Shown in pieces: positions 1 to 11,612 of a stretch of DNA of 64,000 nt (position 1 is its first letter; each line of letters begins with the position of its first letter). A program made the position numbers and the translations under genes. Origin of the DNA: Galeruca laticollis (Eukaryota > Arthropoda > Insecta > Coleoptera > Chrysomelidae); assembly GCA_963921935.1 (NCBI GenBank), contig OY998180.1, positions 87,355,139-87,419,138 on the forward strand, in the 5' to 3' direction. The notes beneath the pieces are model-generated. The model saw only the letters and a list, made by a program, of their open reading frames with translations. It was not told the origin of the DNA and did no database searches.

Positions 1-1365
1 GATGATACAGACGAATCGCTATCCTCTTGATTACTAGATTCTTGACTTAATTGAGATATCATTTTTTTAGAAATCCTGGTACATTCACTGTCCATTTTTT
101 TTACTTGTGAAGTAGGGATACATATACTGTGTAATTGATCAATGAGGCCATTAATATCTTCTGTATACAACTTGGCTACGCTTAGTGGGTCTCACAATTG
201 TTGCTAGGTAAGCACATGTTTGTCTGTCGTTTCAAAAAATGTCTTTGTTGATTCCATTTGTTTTTCAATATTTACTGTAGTTAGTGTTCGAACATTTTTG
301 TTTTTTTTTGGAGTTTTGTTATTATGGGCTCCGTGAAATTAATGTCGATGGTTTGTTCAACAGGAGAAGGAGTTTCAGACAGGGATCGTTTGGTTTTGGT
401 TTAGGATGAGGATGTAGCTGTGTTTATTTTAATAGAATCTGAACTTTGTGGCTCAGTTTTAGAAGTGGTGTCAGAAATAATTGAGTTTTTATTGGTTTCT
501 TCTAGAGATGAATCGGATGTCAGGTTTTCGGACTGCAGTATTGATGTTGGTGTAGAAGAAATGGGATAGAGAGTTGCTGCTGGTATATGTGTTTCTGAAA
601 CCGTTGATTGTTGTGGTGTTGGTGCGGTTACATGAGCAGGTGGTAAATCTGTTGATGTGGTTGCTGTTAGGTTTGTTGGTAGTACTTGTGACTGTGTATT
701 AGGGAGCGTACATTCTGTTGCAACATGCCATTTCTGCTTACAGTTATAACATGTATAGTCGTCGAGGTAGAGAAATATTCGATAAGAGGTTCCTTCGTGA
801 TTCACAGTAATAAAATCTGGGATTTGAATCTGGTTCTGGTATACAGGTGAAATATAGGTTTGCCTACGAAAACTTAGAATGTGCTTGAATTCTGGGTGTG
901 AAGTACCGATGCGAAGAAACGTAATCTGCGATATTATTTTAATGCCAATTCGTGTTAGTTCATTTTATAATAGTAAATTTGGTATAGATGGACATACATT
1001 TGACAGTAGTAATCTTTCCGCAGGTGTTATTAATCGCCGAGCCTTAATCGTAGTTTGTCCAACATTTATTGAGCCATCATTGCTATTCATAAATGAATCA
1101 ACTAAATTTTCATTTGCCAAATAAATGAAAATGCGGTTATTGGAGATTCTGGAAGAGAAGACTATATTTTTTGGTTCAATGATATTCCCTAAAGAAATGA
1201 GGTATTCCTCCAATTTTATGTAATCAAGTGAAGGAAAAACTATTGCTTGTTTTTTGCTTGGTTATTTTGGTGAGTTTGTTACTGTTGCGTAAGATTTAAT
1301 TTGAGGTTGAGTGCCTCCTCTATCAGGGACACTCGAATTCACCGATTCATCTATTTTGGTAGATG
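1..1365 (-). pseudogene. LINE (Jockey/I-type) ORF1, Gag-like nucleic-acid-binding protein, broken
   Basis: Read on the minus strand, 1213-965 encodes a segment typical of insect LINE ORF1 proteins, with a run like RISNNRIFIYLANENLVD and then RLITPAERLLLSNVCPSIP. A one-base frame change near 965 moves the reading into the frame of 805-401. That frame holds one CCHC zinc knuckle, CYNCKQKWHVATEC, followed by a Thr/Ser/Pro-rich tail. Coding-like sequence continues toward base 1, and an in-frame stop interrupts the N-terminal part near 1260. Such proteins bind the element's RNA and package it for target-primed reverse transcription. The matching ORF2 would lie to the left, outside the window. The family call is firm; the exact clade is not. 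Confidence 0.75.
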
Positions 1366-3249
1366 TGTTTCATTGGTGTTCTAACTACGGCTCTGTCTAA
1401 TGTGTAGAAATATAAACTACTAATGAGTTTTTGATGATACTGGATTGTGAATGTTGTTAAAAAGTATGTCTATGACAATTTTAATATAGAGAATTAATTA
1501 AAAACTCACAGATTCCGTAGTAATCCAGAAGATACTTAGATCTTGAATACTAGACACTGTAACTAAATTATTTCGCACTGACTTTAACTAATTTTATGAA
1601 TTATCGGAGCTGATATTAAACACAACCGGTGCTCAATTTGCCAGGACCGAACTCGAATACTTACTTTGAAGTGTGTTATTGTTATTTATGGGTATGTTTT
1701 TTATTGTTATTAAACGATTTGTTTTTGCTACTTATAAGTTCGAAATGCAAATAATTCGAACAGCGATCAAGTTATACAGACTGACACGTGAAACTATCAT
1801 CTATGGTAAGTTAGAATTCATATAATTCTAATGACCAAAACTATAGAACTGCCTACTTTTAAGTGAAAATTATTGCAAACTTCAAAAACCGATTGGACTT
1901 GGAAGCAGAGGCATATTACAAGAACGAATAGTCATATTTCAGGGACTATAATCTATAGTTTAGAGATTGGACATTATTATTGAGTCACTTTGTATGAATT
2001 AGTTGATAAATTGGATATTTCAAACCATAAATCAAGAGAATATTTTGAAGAATTTGTTCCGCACTATTAAATAGGTTAAGCCACCTCTGCACCAATATTT
2101 CATCTACTCTTTGTCTTTACTTAAGAAGCGGTATCCGTTTATATATTAGTCGGAAACGAAACATATCAATGTCATTTCACCAATCGGATTTTCTTTGATG
2201 GGATCTGGAAGCGCTTTCGCCAGTTTACGAGAATCGAAATACATCGGGAATTGTTTATCATATTTATGGTTCAGTGAGAGGAGCTTTGCTGGGAGTTATT
2301 GTTTTCAATGTTTGAAGAGACTTTTTTTCTTCGAAGTATTTTTTCTCTGTTATTTATCAGGCATGAAAACAAATATAAATCAATGACCAAATCATTTTGC
2401 TTCGATGCAGATGAAGTATCCTTGCCGATTTTTCCAATTTTTTAAATATTATATACGGTTCAGCAGCAGCTAGGCTTCTGACTAAATTGAGATGGAAAGA
2501 AAAAATTAGATTCAAATCTTCATTTTCTGTATCATATTTTTAATAAACGTATAATACAGTAACTCAGAAAGAGAATATAGCTGAAATTTAAATTCACTGT
2601 AAAAAGCATTATTTATGCATTCATTAAACAGATATACTAAATAAATCTCTCAGAATTTAAAATAGTGGAGTAACGGACTCAAGTTTGCTACACAAACTGT
2701 ACTTAAATAATTTTTTTGTCATTTTTAAGAAAATAATAACGTTATCAGATTTTGTTATAATTGAAGTTATTGTCCCTCATTTATTTGGAAATATTTACTC
2801 CTTCATATGATCGTTTTGCAAGGAAACGTTGGACACGCTCCAAACTCGGATTACGCGATTTTGGACTCCACCGCACCGAGAGAAATTTCCAAGTTTTTAT
2901 GTGTTGACTTGTAGTTTATATCGAGTGTGAAGCGAATCGGCAAATAGCCGTGCAGTGCATTAGCATGTTTCAATATAATTTTTAGGCAAAGTCGAAGAAA
3001 ATTAGATACTTTGTCATTTTATAACTTCAATATAACCATACACAATGTAATCTTTTAGTTAGAATTAGTTAATGAAGCCTGTAAGTTTGAAATAAAATTG
3101 TAAAACAAAGAGATTCGATTTTCTTGATTAGTGTATCAACTTTATGTGCAATTGCAACGTTTACCTAATGTGGATATAGTAAATAATAAGGTATAACATA
3201 ATGTCCTCAATCTATTCACCATTTTAATAGTGGATTGCATACCTATGGG
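1366..3249. other. No gene recognised
   Basis: AT-rich sequence with stops in every frame. A more GC-rich patch near 2815-2960 and a 63-codon frame at 2195-2386 match nothing I know. Part of the left side may be the 5' untranslated region of the minus-strand LINE. The right end is the flank into which the errantivirus-like element inserted. Confidence 0.5.
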
Positions 3250-3253
3250 CGCG

Positions 3254-3335
3254 AATCATATTTTGTCACTCCGAAAAATACTTTTTAAAAAACGAAAAAT
3301 TACTGAGTTTTAATTAAAATTGTCGTTTCTTAACT
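3254..3335 (-). repeat. 3' LTR of element 1, internally deleted
   Basis: This 82-bp stretch matches the right LTR (31628-31812) at its start (around TCACTCCGAAAAATACTTTT), in the middle (AGTTTTAATTAAAATT) and at its end (GTTTCTTAACT). Two internal segments are missing, about 100 bp in total. It begins directly after CGCG at 3250-3253. On the minus strand it opens AGTTAAGAAACG, and the AGT start is usual for errantivirus LTRs. A purine-rich tract on the minus strand (plus 3336-3352) lies just upstream of it. Confidence 0.75.
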
Positions 3336-3353
3336 CCCCGGCCAAAGAGAAAA

Positions 3354-4230
3354 CTATGGGGTTTCTCCGGAGTTTGAGATGACTGGAAAATTTTTGAAAT
3401 CCCTTTTTCCTTGTGTCTTCTCATTCTTCTTATTTGTCTTCTTTTGTTTTCTTTGGTAAATTTTGAAAACTACTAGGGTTATGCTAAAAAAGAATATAAC
3501 ATATAATAATATTGTGTAAAAACTGATTTTTTCGAAATGAACAGGAGCCAAGTCCAATCTTGCTAATTTCGATTTGTCTTCTTGGAGCATGTTTTGAATG
3601 TTATTTAGTTCATCTGAATTCACTGAGTCTATTTGCACTTTATTTAAATGAGAGGAGTCTGTTTTAGAGTCTCCGTCCGAAAATTGTAATTTAGGAAGTT
3701 GTACACTTTTCTATTTTGGTATATTACTTGAAAAAGTTTTTAACGTGAAATTGTTTATTGAGACTACGCACTGGTTATTCAATTCAATTATAAACCTACC
3801 GTTTAATGGAATGTTTTTAATGCTTTTACCACATTTTTGGATGGCCACTGTGTTAAATGGATATATTACGATTCACTGGTTGTCTCCTATCTTCTGAATT
3901 CGTACATTATTGATAATCACTGGAATTTTTTTACATAATAAATCTCTTGACTGAGAATATTCAAGTAGTTCTACTTCGCAAGGAGTGTGTGGACTAATTG
4001 GTAACTTTTGGAGATCACTACACAGGAAATCTCCTTGAGATAATTATTTGCAGCTTTCTTCTGAGAAGGTGTAATGTTGATCGTTTAGAAAAATAAATTT
4101 GGATTGTGGTATAATCGTTTTAAAGGATTGTTTTGATGGTGTAGATGAAGAATAGAGATGACAGTAATTATATTCTGAATTTTCGACAACTGCCCTGTAT
4201 GCAAATAAATATTATAGTTATTTTAATTCA
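3354..4230 (-). pseudogene. env: Env remnant, C-terminal part with membrane anchor (element 1)
   Basis: The minus strand carries the C-terminal half of an insect errantivirus envelope protein, related to the baculovirus F-type fusion proteins. Several spaced cysteines occur in the ectodomain part (about 4100-3700). A hydrophobic helix of about 20 residues lies near 3530-3460 and is followed by a lysine-rich cytoplasmic tail ending at 3354. In-frame stops and a frame change interrupt it, for example near 4047 and 3712. The N-terminal part lies beyond an insertion at about 8330-8760. In family members such a protein can mediate cell-to-cell spread; this copy cannot be functional. The call rests on position before the 3' LTR, the cysteine pattern and the anchor. 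Confidence 0.65.
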
Positions 4231-4656
4231 ACATCACATTGTGATAATGTTCTTCCTTTTTTTCCTCTGGTTTTCATCACATGCACATCTATACAACCGC
4301 TTATGCCCAGCTTGTGGCTGTTAACTTTTGTGATGTTTCACCTCAAGTTCTCAGCGATGTTAAAGCGCTGCCTTTTTACATTACTGTAATGTTACTAGAA
4401 CTTCCTCGAAAGGAAGTCTTTATAACGAACTAAAAACAACATTTCTGTTACATTCTGAAATTCCTTTTAACATCTTGTCGATGTTGATGCAATGTCTAAA
4501 AAATAACATCTTATCAATGATCTAAATGCGACATTTCAAAAACAACACAGTGTATTCTGTTAGATGTTGTATGGACATTACTTAAACCTTTGAATAATAT
4601 ACGTCAAACCTTCTAGATGACATCCTATAGATGTTTCTGTGCCTAATAGGCAAATA

Positions 4657-5676
4657 CAGGGTGAACAACCAAGAACGCCGGCTGTCGGCCATATTTTCAA
4701 AAAATAGTCATGGTACAACTTTAAAAAAATACCTTTAGGAAAATGACCCTTAAAAATCGCTGGAAAATATTTTTGAGTTCCTAAAATATCTGCTATGGGG
4801 TGGAATAAACAGTTAAAAACATAATACTGTGATTATCTCCAAAAAAGACATACTAAAGGTATCCTAGAAATACAATTTTTGATATATTGTTGAGATTATG
4901 AAAAATGTAGTTAGGGACTTTTTGTCCTTATTCTTCAAGTAAGGGGGGGGGGAAAGGTTCAACCCAAAAAACAAATGTAACATTTTTTTATTTTAATCGA
5001 TATCAATGTTTTTGGCGTCATTTAAAAGAGTTTTTCCTCTTTAATAAGATATGCTTAACAAAAATAACAAAATTAAACAATTTTGTCAACGCTATGTGAA
5101 AAAGTCGACAATTTTCCCATTTTTCTCGGAAATTTCAAATGTAATGAGGCATTTTTTAAATTCTGATAAAAAGGGGTTGAAAAAATAGGAACCTATTCCA
5201 AGATATAAGGTTTACAATATCAGATATAAAAATTTAAAAAATGCTGCAATTTACATTTGAAATTTCTGAGTGGATACAAAATTATCTAATTTTGTTATAA
5301 ATCTTAATAAACAGAAACTCTTTTAAATGCAGCTAAAATCATTAATATCGGTTAAAAATGAGAAAGTTATACATTCGTTCATAAATTTGAACCTTCCCCA
5401 CCCATTATTTGAAGAGTAATGGCAAAAAATCTCCTTAATTAAACGTATTCAAAATCTCATCAAGATTTCAATTGTATTTTTAGGACACCTTTAGTATGTT
5501 TTTTTGGAGTATTATGTTTTCGAGTGTTCAATCCATCCCTAGCGGATATTTTAGAGACTGCAAAATATTTACCAGCAATTTTTCAGGATCACTTACCTAA
5601 AGGTATTTTTTTTGAAAGTTGTACCATGATTATTTTCTAAGATGTGGCCTACAGTCGTTCTTAGTTGTTTATCCTG
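4657..5676. mobile_element. Foldback MITE, about 1.0 kb, TA-flanked
   Basis: The element starts CAGGGTGAACAACCAAGAAC after TA (4655-4656) and ends with the imperfect complement GTTCTTAGTTGTTTATCCTG before TA (5677-5678). The two arms pair over several hundred bases; for example GGTACAACTTTAAAAAAATA at about 4714 matches the complement of the stretch near 5607-5627. The TA flanks and CAGGGTG terminus are typical of Tc1/mariner-related MITEs. It has no coding capacity and lies within the larger insertion in env. Confidence 0.75.
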
Positions 5677-5678
5677 TA

Positions 5679-7592
5679 CATATAAAATAAAATAGCAAAA
5701 AAAGCAATAAAGGATTTGAAACGTTTATTCACTATTAATGAACAGTACAGTAAATTTGAAAAAAACATGTGCAAAATTAGAAAAAAAATATCTTGCTCAG
5801 GAATCCAACCTAAAAAAATAAAATTGTGTAAGCATATTACATAACAAGCCTGGAAAGTGGAAACTATTGAACACATTCAGTGAAAGCAAGGAATAAAAAA
5901 GGGTATATTAATCTGTGTAATAAAGTTTAACGGATACACATACATTACAGCTAATTTACAGAAAATTCATTAGAATAGTTTTTTAATTATATTAAAACTA
6001 ATAAAAATTTTACACCTTAAAGATTTAATGAAACATTATGTTACATCAACAGAAATCCAATCTGATTAAAGAAAATTCTATAGTTTACTTACCGTTACTT
6101 TTTCTCACGCAAGAGTGGCTGTTTCGAGTGCCTCCACCATTCCATAACGTACACTTCAAAATCCTTAACTGTGAAACATTTAAAGGTGTTCTGAACAGCA
6201 GCTAATAAAACAATTACTCTAGATCAAATTGTGCCCATGGAGATCTTTGATCGATCATCATAAACTACATCAAACTTGATTTTCAGCCAATTGACTGGGA
6301 CCCATTTTCCATAAGATAATAAGGAATAATAACATATTTTATATCGAAAAGTGACTTTTCATGATTTACCTTCTATTACATGCCTCACGGTAAATTCAGG
6401 TGTGCTATGAAAGTTCATACTTCTTTCCTGTATAAAATAATATACTATTCTCATCTTGTTATTTTCATCCTGGAACAAATTGTATATTAACATCGTGGAA
6501 TTGTAACTTAATGAAAACTAAGCATTATTAATACACTGTATACAAAAAAATCTATTTATGAAGAAGATATATGAACACATTATCAAGTTATGAGTTTATA
6601 ATTAATTGTATCCAATTGAGTATCCAATAGCTGTGTTTCTACACTAATAAATAATTGAATGCTGTTTGTTGACTGGAGCATTCAGTATCATAAGTTACAT
6701 ATTATTCAACTAGATTAATATAGGTACCATTGTAAAGGACACTTTCAGCTTATTTATTGTATTCAGTGTATTTTCAAATGGAAATGGGCTTTTTAACAGA
6801 AATTTCTGTTTTTAAAGTCTTAAACAGTCTCTAATTGTTCACAAGAATTGTTAGTAATAATGTTAAAATTTTCTAAACCTGCAAAACTATATTGATGGCT
6901 AAGACTACTACTACAAAAACCAGAACAATAGATACTTGATTCAATATTTTTTGTACTGTTTGATACAATGTTTGTATCAGGCTATCTAAAATAGTTACTC
7001 GACTTTCATTACATAATTACCAACTCTTTGTTTTTTATTTTATTTTATATTTATGTAAGTAGCTTCTGAAACATCTTGAACATTGAACATATTTTCTTCT
7101 AGATTCAAATCCCTGCCAACATATGAGCATTTTTTATTATTAATAAGAATATCTACCCTATTGCAATATTAAGTTTTTAGTAAGGTAGGTCTAGGATTTG
7201 AAATATAATGAATCGTTTTTTAAATATACTCACTAAGTGGAATATTTTAAAAATTGAAAAAACCCTTATTTTGTAAACTCTATTATATAATGTTAGTGTA
7301 CAATTCCGCCACCTGGAATTTTAATGTATAATAGCCGATTAAAGTATTGAATGAGTATTAAGTTTTAATAATTATGATTTTGGAATAGGTACTTACCGAT
7401 AACAATTGTTGTTCGTCCATTATAACAAGAATTATAACTAAGTATAGAAACTGTAGCTAAGTAGGAACTAACGAAAACGAAGACCACTTTATTCAAGTAC
7501 TACTTGCAAAATAAGTGCTTCCTGCAAATAAAATATAACACATAACTGAAAACGATCCGCCATTTCATGCTTGTCATTTTTGTTTCCACAGA
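5679..7592. other. No gene recognised
   Basis: AT-rich interior of the insertion in env. On the minus strand, about 6370-6095 reads partly open and ends with AAAAAGTAACGGTAAGT, a splice-donor-like string. It matches no family I know and contains stops, so I do not call a gene. Confidence 0.4.
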
Positions 7593-7850
7593 TAACAGGT
7601 TTGTTCTCACAGGAATCACAAACCATCAGGATTCTGCGCAATACATTTCTCTGTGTTGATACATAAGTTTCTGATTGTTTGAAAACAGCTGGGCGATGTT
7701 CACACAGGTTTCATCAATGGTTGTCCAACTGTCCAACGTCCAGCTGTTTTCAAACAATTAGAAACTTATTTATGAACGCGGAGAAATGGATTGCGCAGAA
7801 TGCTGAATGTTTCTGATGGTTTGAAACTAGTGTGAGAACAAACCTATTTA
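7593..7850. repeat. Inverted repeat (foldback), about 258 bp
   Basis: The left arm begins with AGGTTTGTTCTCAC at about 7597, runs through CAAACCATCAG and TTCTGCGCAAT, and ends near AAACAGCTGGGCG (7684-7696). The right arm carries the complements in reverse order, ending GTGAGAACAAACCTATTTA. Each arm is about 105-115 bp with several mismatches. It is probably a small MITE. Confidence 0.75.
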
Positions 7851-8325
7851 CTGTATGTTTCTTTCATCAGTTCCTCTTCTGTTTTCTTCTTTTTTATGTT
7901 ACTGTGATGTTTAATATGAGATATTACTGAGAGTTTTATGAACTAACATCGTACAGACGTAATAGTACGATGTTACTAAAAATTATTTCGAAAGATGTAA
8001 AAGTAACTGCAACATGTGATCATCTTAGAAACATCTTAATTTGTAATATTACAGTAACGTTCTGTATGTGACATTAGTGAGAAGTATACAAATTAACATC
8101 GTATGAATGTTTCCTATAGGAAGTTACTAAAAAGAAGTTCATAGGATGTGTATGTAACTGCGAATTCAAGTATTACTGTGTACATCAAAAATATGATTTA
8201 TTTACATGACATGGATGTTAATAGAGTTGGTAATAAAATTAAGACATCTAGGAGATACCTTATTAACGTTTTAAATAAACACCACGAAAAGTCTCTAAGA
8301 AGAACATCACAAAAAGACTTGTTAT

Positions 8326-8760
8326 GTTTCTTGTTTAGTGGGTGGTATTTCTAGTATGAAAATTATATTGTTACCTTTACTGTAGCTTTTGATTTCAATT
8401 ATTTTCTCGAGCAATAAAATGTTTTGCAGAGACGAATGGATTGGAAATTTGTTATTCTTGTCTATGTTTTTACTGACTTCTAATATTTCAGAAAATAGAT
8501 CGTTAGGATCAACTCTTGAGTTATATCATATGTTATTTTAAAACTTATAGAAAATTGTGAAACAAGTTGTTCTATTGCAAAATAGTGATAAGTTTCTACT
8601 TTATCTGAATTTAAGTCTGTAATAATTTTTTGTGAATCATTGATACGTGAACTTAGTATTAATTGGTTATGAGCTAATATTTTGGTATTATTCTCAAAGT
8701 TGTTGATAGACGATTGGAGTGAAGTTATTTACGTTTTAATGATTTTATGGAAATTTCTAC
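8326..8760 (-). pseudogene. env: Env remnant, N-terminal/middle part (element 1)
   Basis: Minus-strand coding-like sequence continues directly from the integrase region, the position of env in errantiviruses. It contains the short asparagine- and isoleucine-rich heptad-like stretches found between the surface and transmembrane parts of insect Env proteins. It stops abruptly near 8326, where the AT-rich insertion begins, and the remaining Env sequence lies at 3354-4230. Frame changes are present. The call depends more on position and residue pattern than on a clear motif. Confidence 0.5.
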
Positions 8761-8778
8761 TCTATTCCTATCTAATAT

Positions 8779-10050
8779 TTATGTTATATTATAAGGTCCT
8801 AAAAATCTTTTATCTTTTTTAATTCGACTTTTGGGGTTTTGTTTAAATACAGTTTGACCTATTTTAAATTGTATGTTTGTTTTCTCTATCACTTTTGGTT
8901 TATTTTTATTCATATTTTCTCGAACATCTTCATAAATATGTTTTAATTTTTCTTTATGGTTATTAACGTAATTTGTATAAAATGAATGAGACTTAAAAAT
9001 TTCGTTAGGGTTTCTAGAATGTGTATGTCCAAAGGTAAGTTCAAAAGGTGTGAAATTCGTGGCACTGTGTATTGAATTATTGCAGGTAATTATAGCATAG
9101 TCCACTAAGTCATTTTCATTAGGATAAATTTCTTTTAAAATTCTTAAATGTTCTATTAAGGTGGAATGTAATCTATCAACTATTGAATTTGACTCGTGAT
9201 GACCAGGAGTTGTGAAGTGAACTTTTATGTTATGTAAAGCCAGGAGATTTTTTACTGTTTCATTGTTAAATTCTGTACCTTTATCAACTATTATTGATTG
9301 GGGAATTCCAACAGAAACAAAATATTTTATAAGTGCTTTGCTTATAACAACTGCAGATTTGTCTGGAATGAATATTGCTTGTGCGAATTTTGTGAATGCG
9401 TCAATTAATGTTAAATAACTTTTTCCGTCAAAAACGAAAACATCTATGTGAACCATTTGGAATGGCCTAGAAGCTGTTTCTGTCAACATGAAAGGAACAT
9501 AAGGATTTGTCTTGAATATTAATTTTTTTGACAAATGGTACAACTATTGATGTAGTTTGTGACTGTATTTTTCATATTTTTCCAATAATAAAGTTTACGT
9601 AGTTGTTTTAAAGTTTCATTGATTTCTCGATGGTTGTTTTTACCTTCATGATATTTTTCCAACAGAAGAATTTGTTCTACCTGATCTTTTAAAGTGTTAA
9701 GTAATTTAGTACATTTACTTATTTTCGGTCCGTTTGGAGGAAAATGTTTTAGATAAACATTATTAAAATCACGATATAAATTATCATTATGAAAGTACAT
9801 ATAAAATGTATCATTTAAATCGGTATATTGTGCCATAAAACAGAAAATGAATTTTTCGTTATCTATCTCGGGAATTTTAATTTTCATTATTTTTTCATTT
9901 TCATATGTTTCATGAGAAACATGTGTTTTTGAATATATATTTGGATAACAAGTATTTGATGTACTTTATTATTTCGTCTAAAATGGGTATACCGTTACTG
10001 TTGTTATCTTTTGCTGAATGGTTTGTTATATTGTCATAGTCGTTTGAGTC
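8779..10050 (-). pseudogene. int: Integrase of element 1 (zinc-binding, DDE core, C-terminal part)
   Basis: Integrase cuts the 3' ends of the cDNA and joins them to host DNA. The frame at 9887-9519 holds the end of the HHCC zinc-binding region (SCTICQKN). The frame at 9543-8779 holds the catalytic core: aspartate in MVHIDVF, aspartate in IIVDKGTEF, then NSIVDRLHST, and finally the C-terminal stretch ending near FLGPYNIT. A frame change separates the two near 9530. The third catalytic position, normally glutamate in VER.H, reads VDRLH here (codon GAT), so the triad is DDD. Upstream sequence to 10050 links to RNase H across element 3. Confidence 0.82.
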
Positions 10051-10054
10051 AGGT

Positions 10055-10845
10055 TGTGAGGGTGCGTCAGTATGGTAGAGCATAAAAGGGGTTGGATGGT
10101 TAGATATATTTCTTTATTCAACTTACAATAATTATCTACAATTAAAACCTAAAATTCTGTACAATAAATATATATTTTCAAGATTTATTGGTCCTGGAGG
10201 CTGGCAATCCCAGTAGGGTGGTCGTCGGATTATTCTTCTCGGTTGTCCAGCTTCCTCACTGAGATGTCAGGTTCCTATAACCAAAGGGGTGTGTGTGTCA
10301 GAGTTGAGATCCCGCGTTCAACGCACAGCGTGTTCTCGGAGGTCGGAAGTTTGCTTCCGTCCCGGACTCAACGCGCTCCGGAATTTCGGCTAATCGGAAA
10401 GTCCTCGGTCCTGCGCTCAACACGCTGCAGGGCTTGACCTAGGGTAGTTGGCGTCCGCCCTAAGCTCAACACGCTTTAGGACTTCGTCCGATATACAGGT
10501 TCGCTTAACGTCTAGCCTCGAGTTCAACGCACATCAAGGGGTCAACGAGAAGCGGGATATGTATGTGTTCACGATTCCTAAGCTCAACACGCTCCGGAAT
10601 ATAATGCATCACTTCGGTTATTCTCAGTTGAAGCTTCCTATCGTTATTCTACGTAAGGTAGAGCTTGCCTGGTACATCGCAGAACGTATGCTTTGGTAGT
10701 ATCGGTCAAGTTATTAGCGGAAAGGCGAAGGTGCTGCCCTCTCGGTGCTGGGTGCCCAACTCCGTCTAGTTTGGTTTCGTGTAGAGTTCTGTTTTCTGAT
10801 TATTTATCGACGTTATTTTATGTTCAGAACGACTGTGTCGTTACA
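10055..10845 (-). repeat. 3' LTR of element 3
   Basis: Begins TGTGAGGGTGCGTCAG and ends GACTGTGTCGTTACA on the plus strand, and pairs with 13790-14581. It contains repeated short elements such as CAACACGCT and CAACGC(A/G)C spread over about 10320-10610. To its right, on the coding strand, lies a purine-rich tract (CCTGGGAGGAG, plus 10846-10856), the expected polypurine tract. The several plus-strand open frames inside it are not genes. Confidence 0.9.
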
Positions 10846-11612
10846 CTCCTCCCAGGACGTGAAAAATTTTGGGACAAAATTTTGTTTCCTCGTCAGTGGC
10901 GAGGGACGCTGTAGTGATCGGTTTTTTCTGCTTGGCTTAGTTCCGTACTTTATGCTAATACTCTCTCCGTTGGCTAGCCTGTATCGGTACTTTCTTCCTG
11001 TCTTCGGCTTATTTCTCATTTGCACTGGCACGCGTTGGATTAGTGGTCCTTCACCGGTAGGGACTGGTTTCTCCTTTCTATCAACTGGTTCCATTCTTGC
11101 TCGATTGATTTTCCCGGCGTCGGAGGTCGGTCCAATTCTCTCTCTTCGATTTGCCATATGGCATCGTCGTATAGGTCGAGTACGTCTTCCAACTCTGCGG
11201 TTTGGTTTATTGCCTTTACTAGAGGACGGTAGTGGTCCTACGACGTCGGAGCTCACTGTGTGCCATGGCTCTTAAGGGATCTTTGTCGATTGCATTCGAC
11301 TTGGTGTTTGTAGTTTCGACGGCTTATATTTCTGGCAGCTTTGGCACTCTCTTACGAACTTAGCTGTGTCTCTGAACATCCCTGGCCAATAGTATTTCCT
11401 GGCTAGTCGAGCTATTGTTTTTGCTATTCCCAGGTGTCCTGATGTATGACTGCTGTGTTTTTCTTCTATTATTTTCTGTTGCTCACTTGTGGGGATGCAT
11501 AATTTCCACGGGCTTGACATTTCTGTCTCCTTCAAATCATATTTATCCCAAAAGTGTCTGTATAATTTGCCGTCTGTGATTGTGAAATCCGAATGCTTTA
11601 GCGGTTGTGTTC
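10846..11612 (-). pseudogene. int: Integrase remnants of element 3
   Basis: The minus-strand frame 11535-11272 holds an intact HHCC integrase zinc domain: HTSGHLG, then YYWPGMFRD and CQSCQKYK. It corresponds closely to element 2's TAGHLGIAKTIAKIAKIYYW region. After a stop, the frame at 11256 begins with SSDVVGPLP, which contains the first catalytic aspartate. It then passes straight into a basic, low-complexity stretch, so the second aspartate and the glutamate are gone. The sequence before the zinc domain (11612-11536) still matches the tether preceding integrase in element 2 (LYRHFWDKYDL versus LYRHFWDLNDL). Confidence 0.8.

Larger units (their letters stand above)
4231..8325. mobile_element. 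AT-rich insertion inside env, probable DNA transposon with nested foldbacks
   Basis: Env-like coding sequence stops near 8326 and resumes near 4230, so about 4.1 kb has been inserted. The left end (AACATCACATTGTGATAATG, followed by TTCTTCC) and the inverted right end (AACATAACAAG, then TTTGTGATGTTCTTC) are similar, which suggests short degenerate terminal inverted repeats. A short minus-strand stretch at about 4330-4262 reads KLGISGCIDVHVM, faintly like the GCIDGTH region of PIF/Harbinger transposases; this is weak. Hairpin sequence such as TAACATCGTAC paired with GTACGATGTTA (7944-7975) recurs near the right side. The superfamily and exact ends are unresolved. Confidence 0.4.

Noticed and set aside
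6095..6375. Exon-like minus-strand segment ending in a splice-donor-like string
   Set aside because: Contains a stop and matches no family; it lies within a repeat-rich insertion.
10243..11275. Several plus-strand frames including one of 176 codons
   Set aside because: They lie in the LTR and antisense to the integrase remnants of element 3; no start context or family match.
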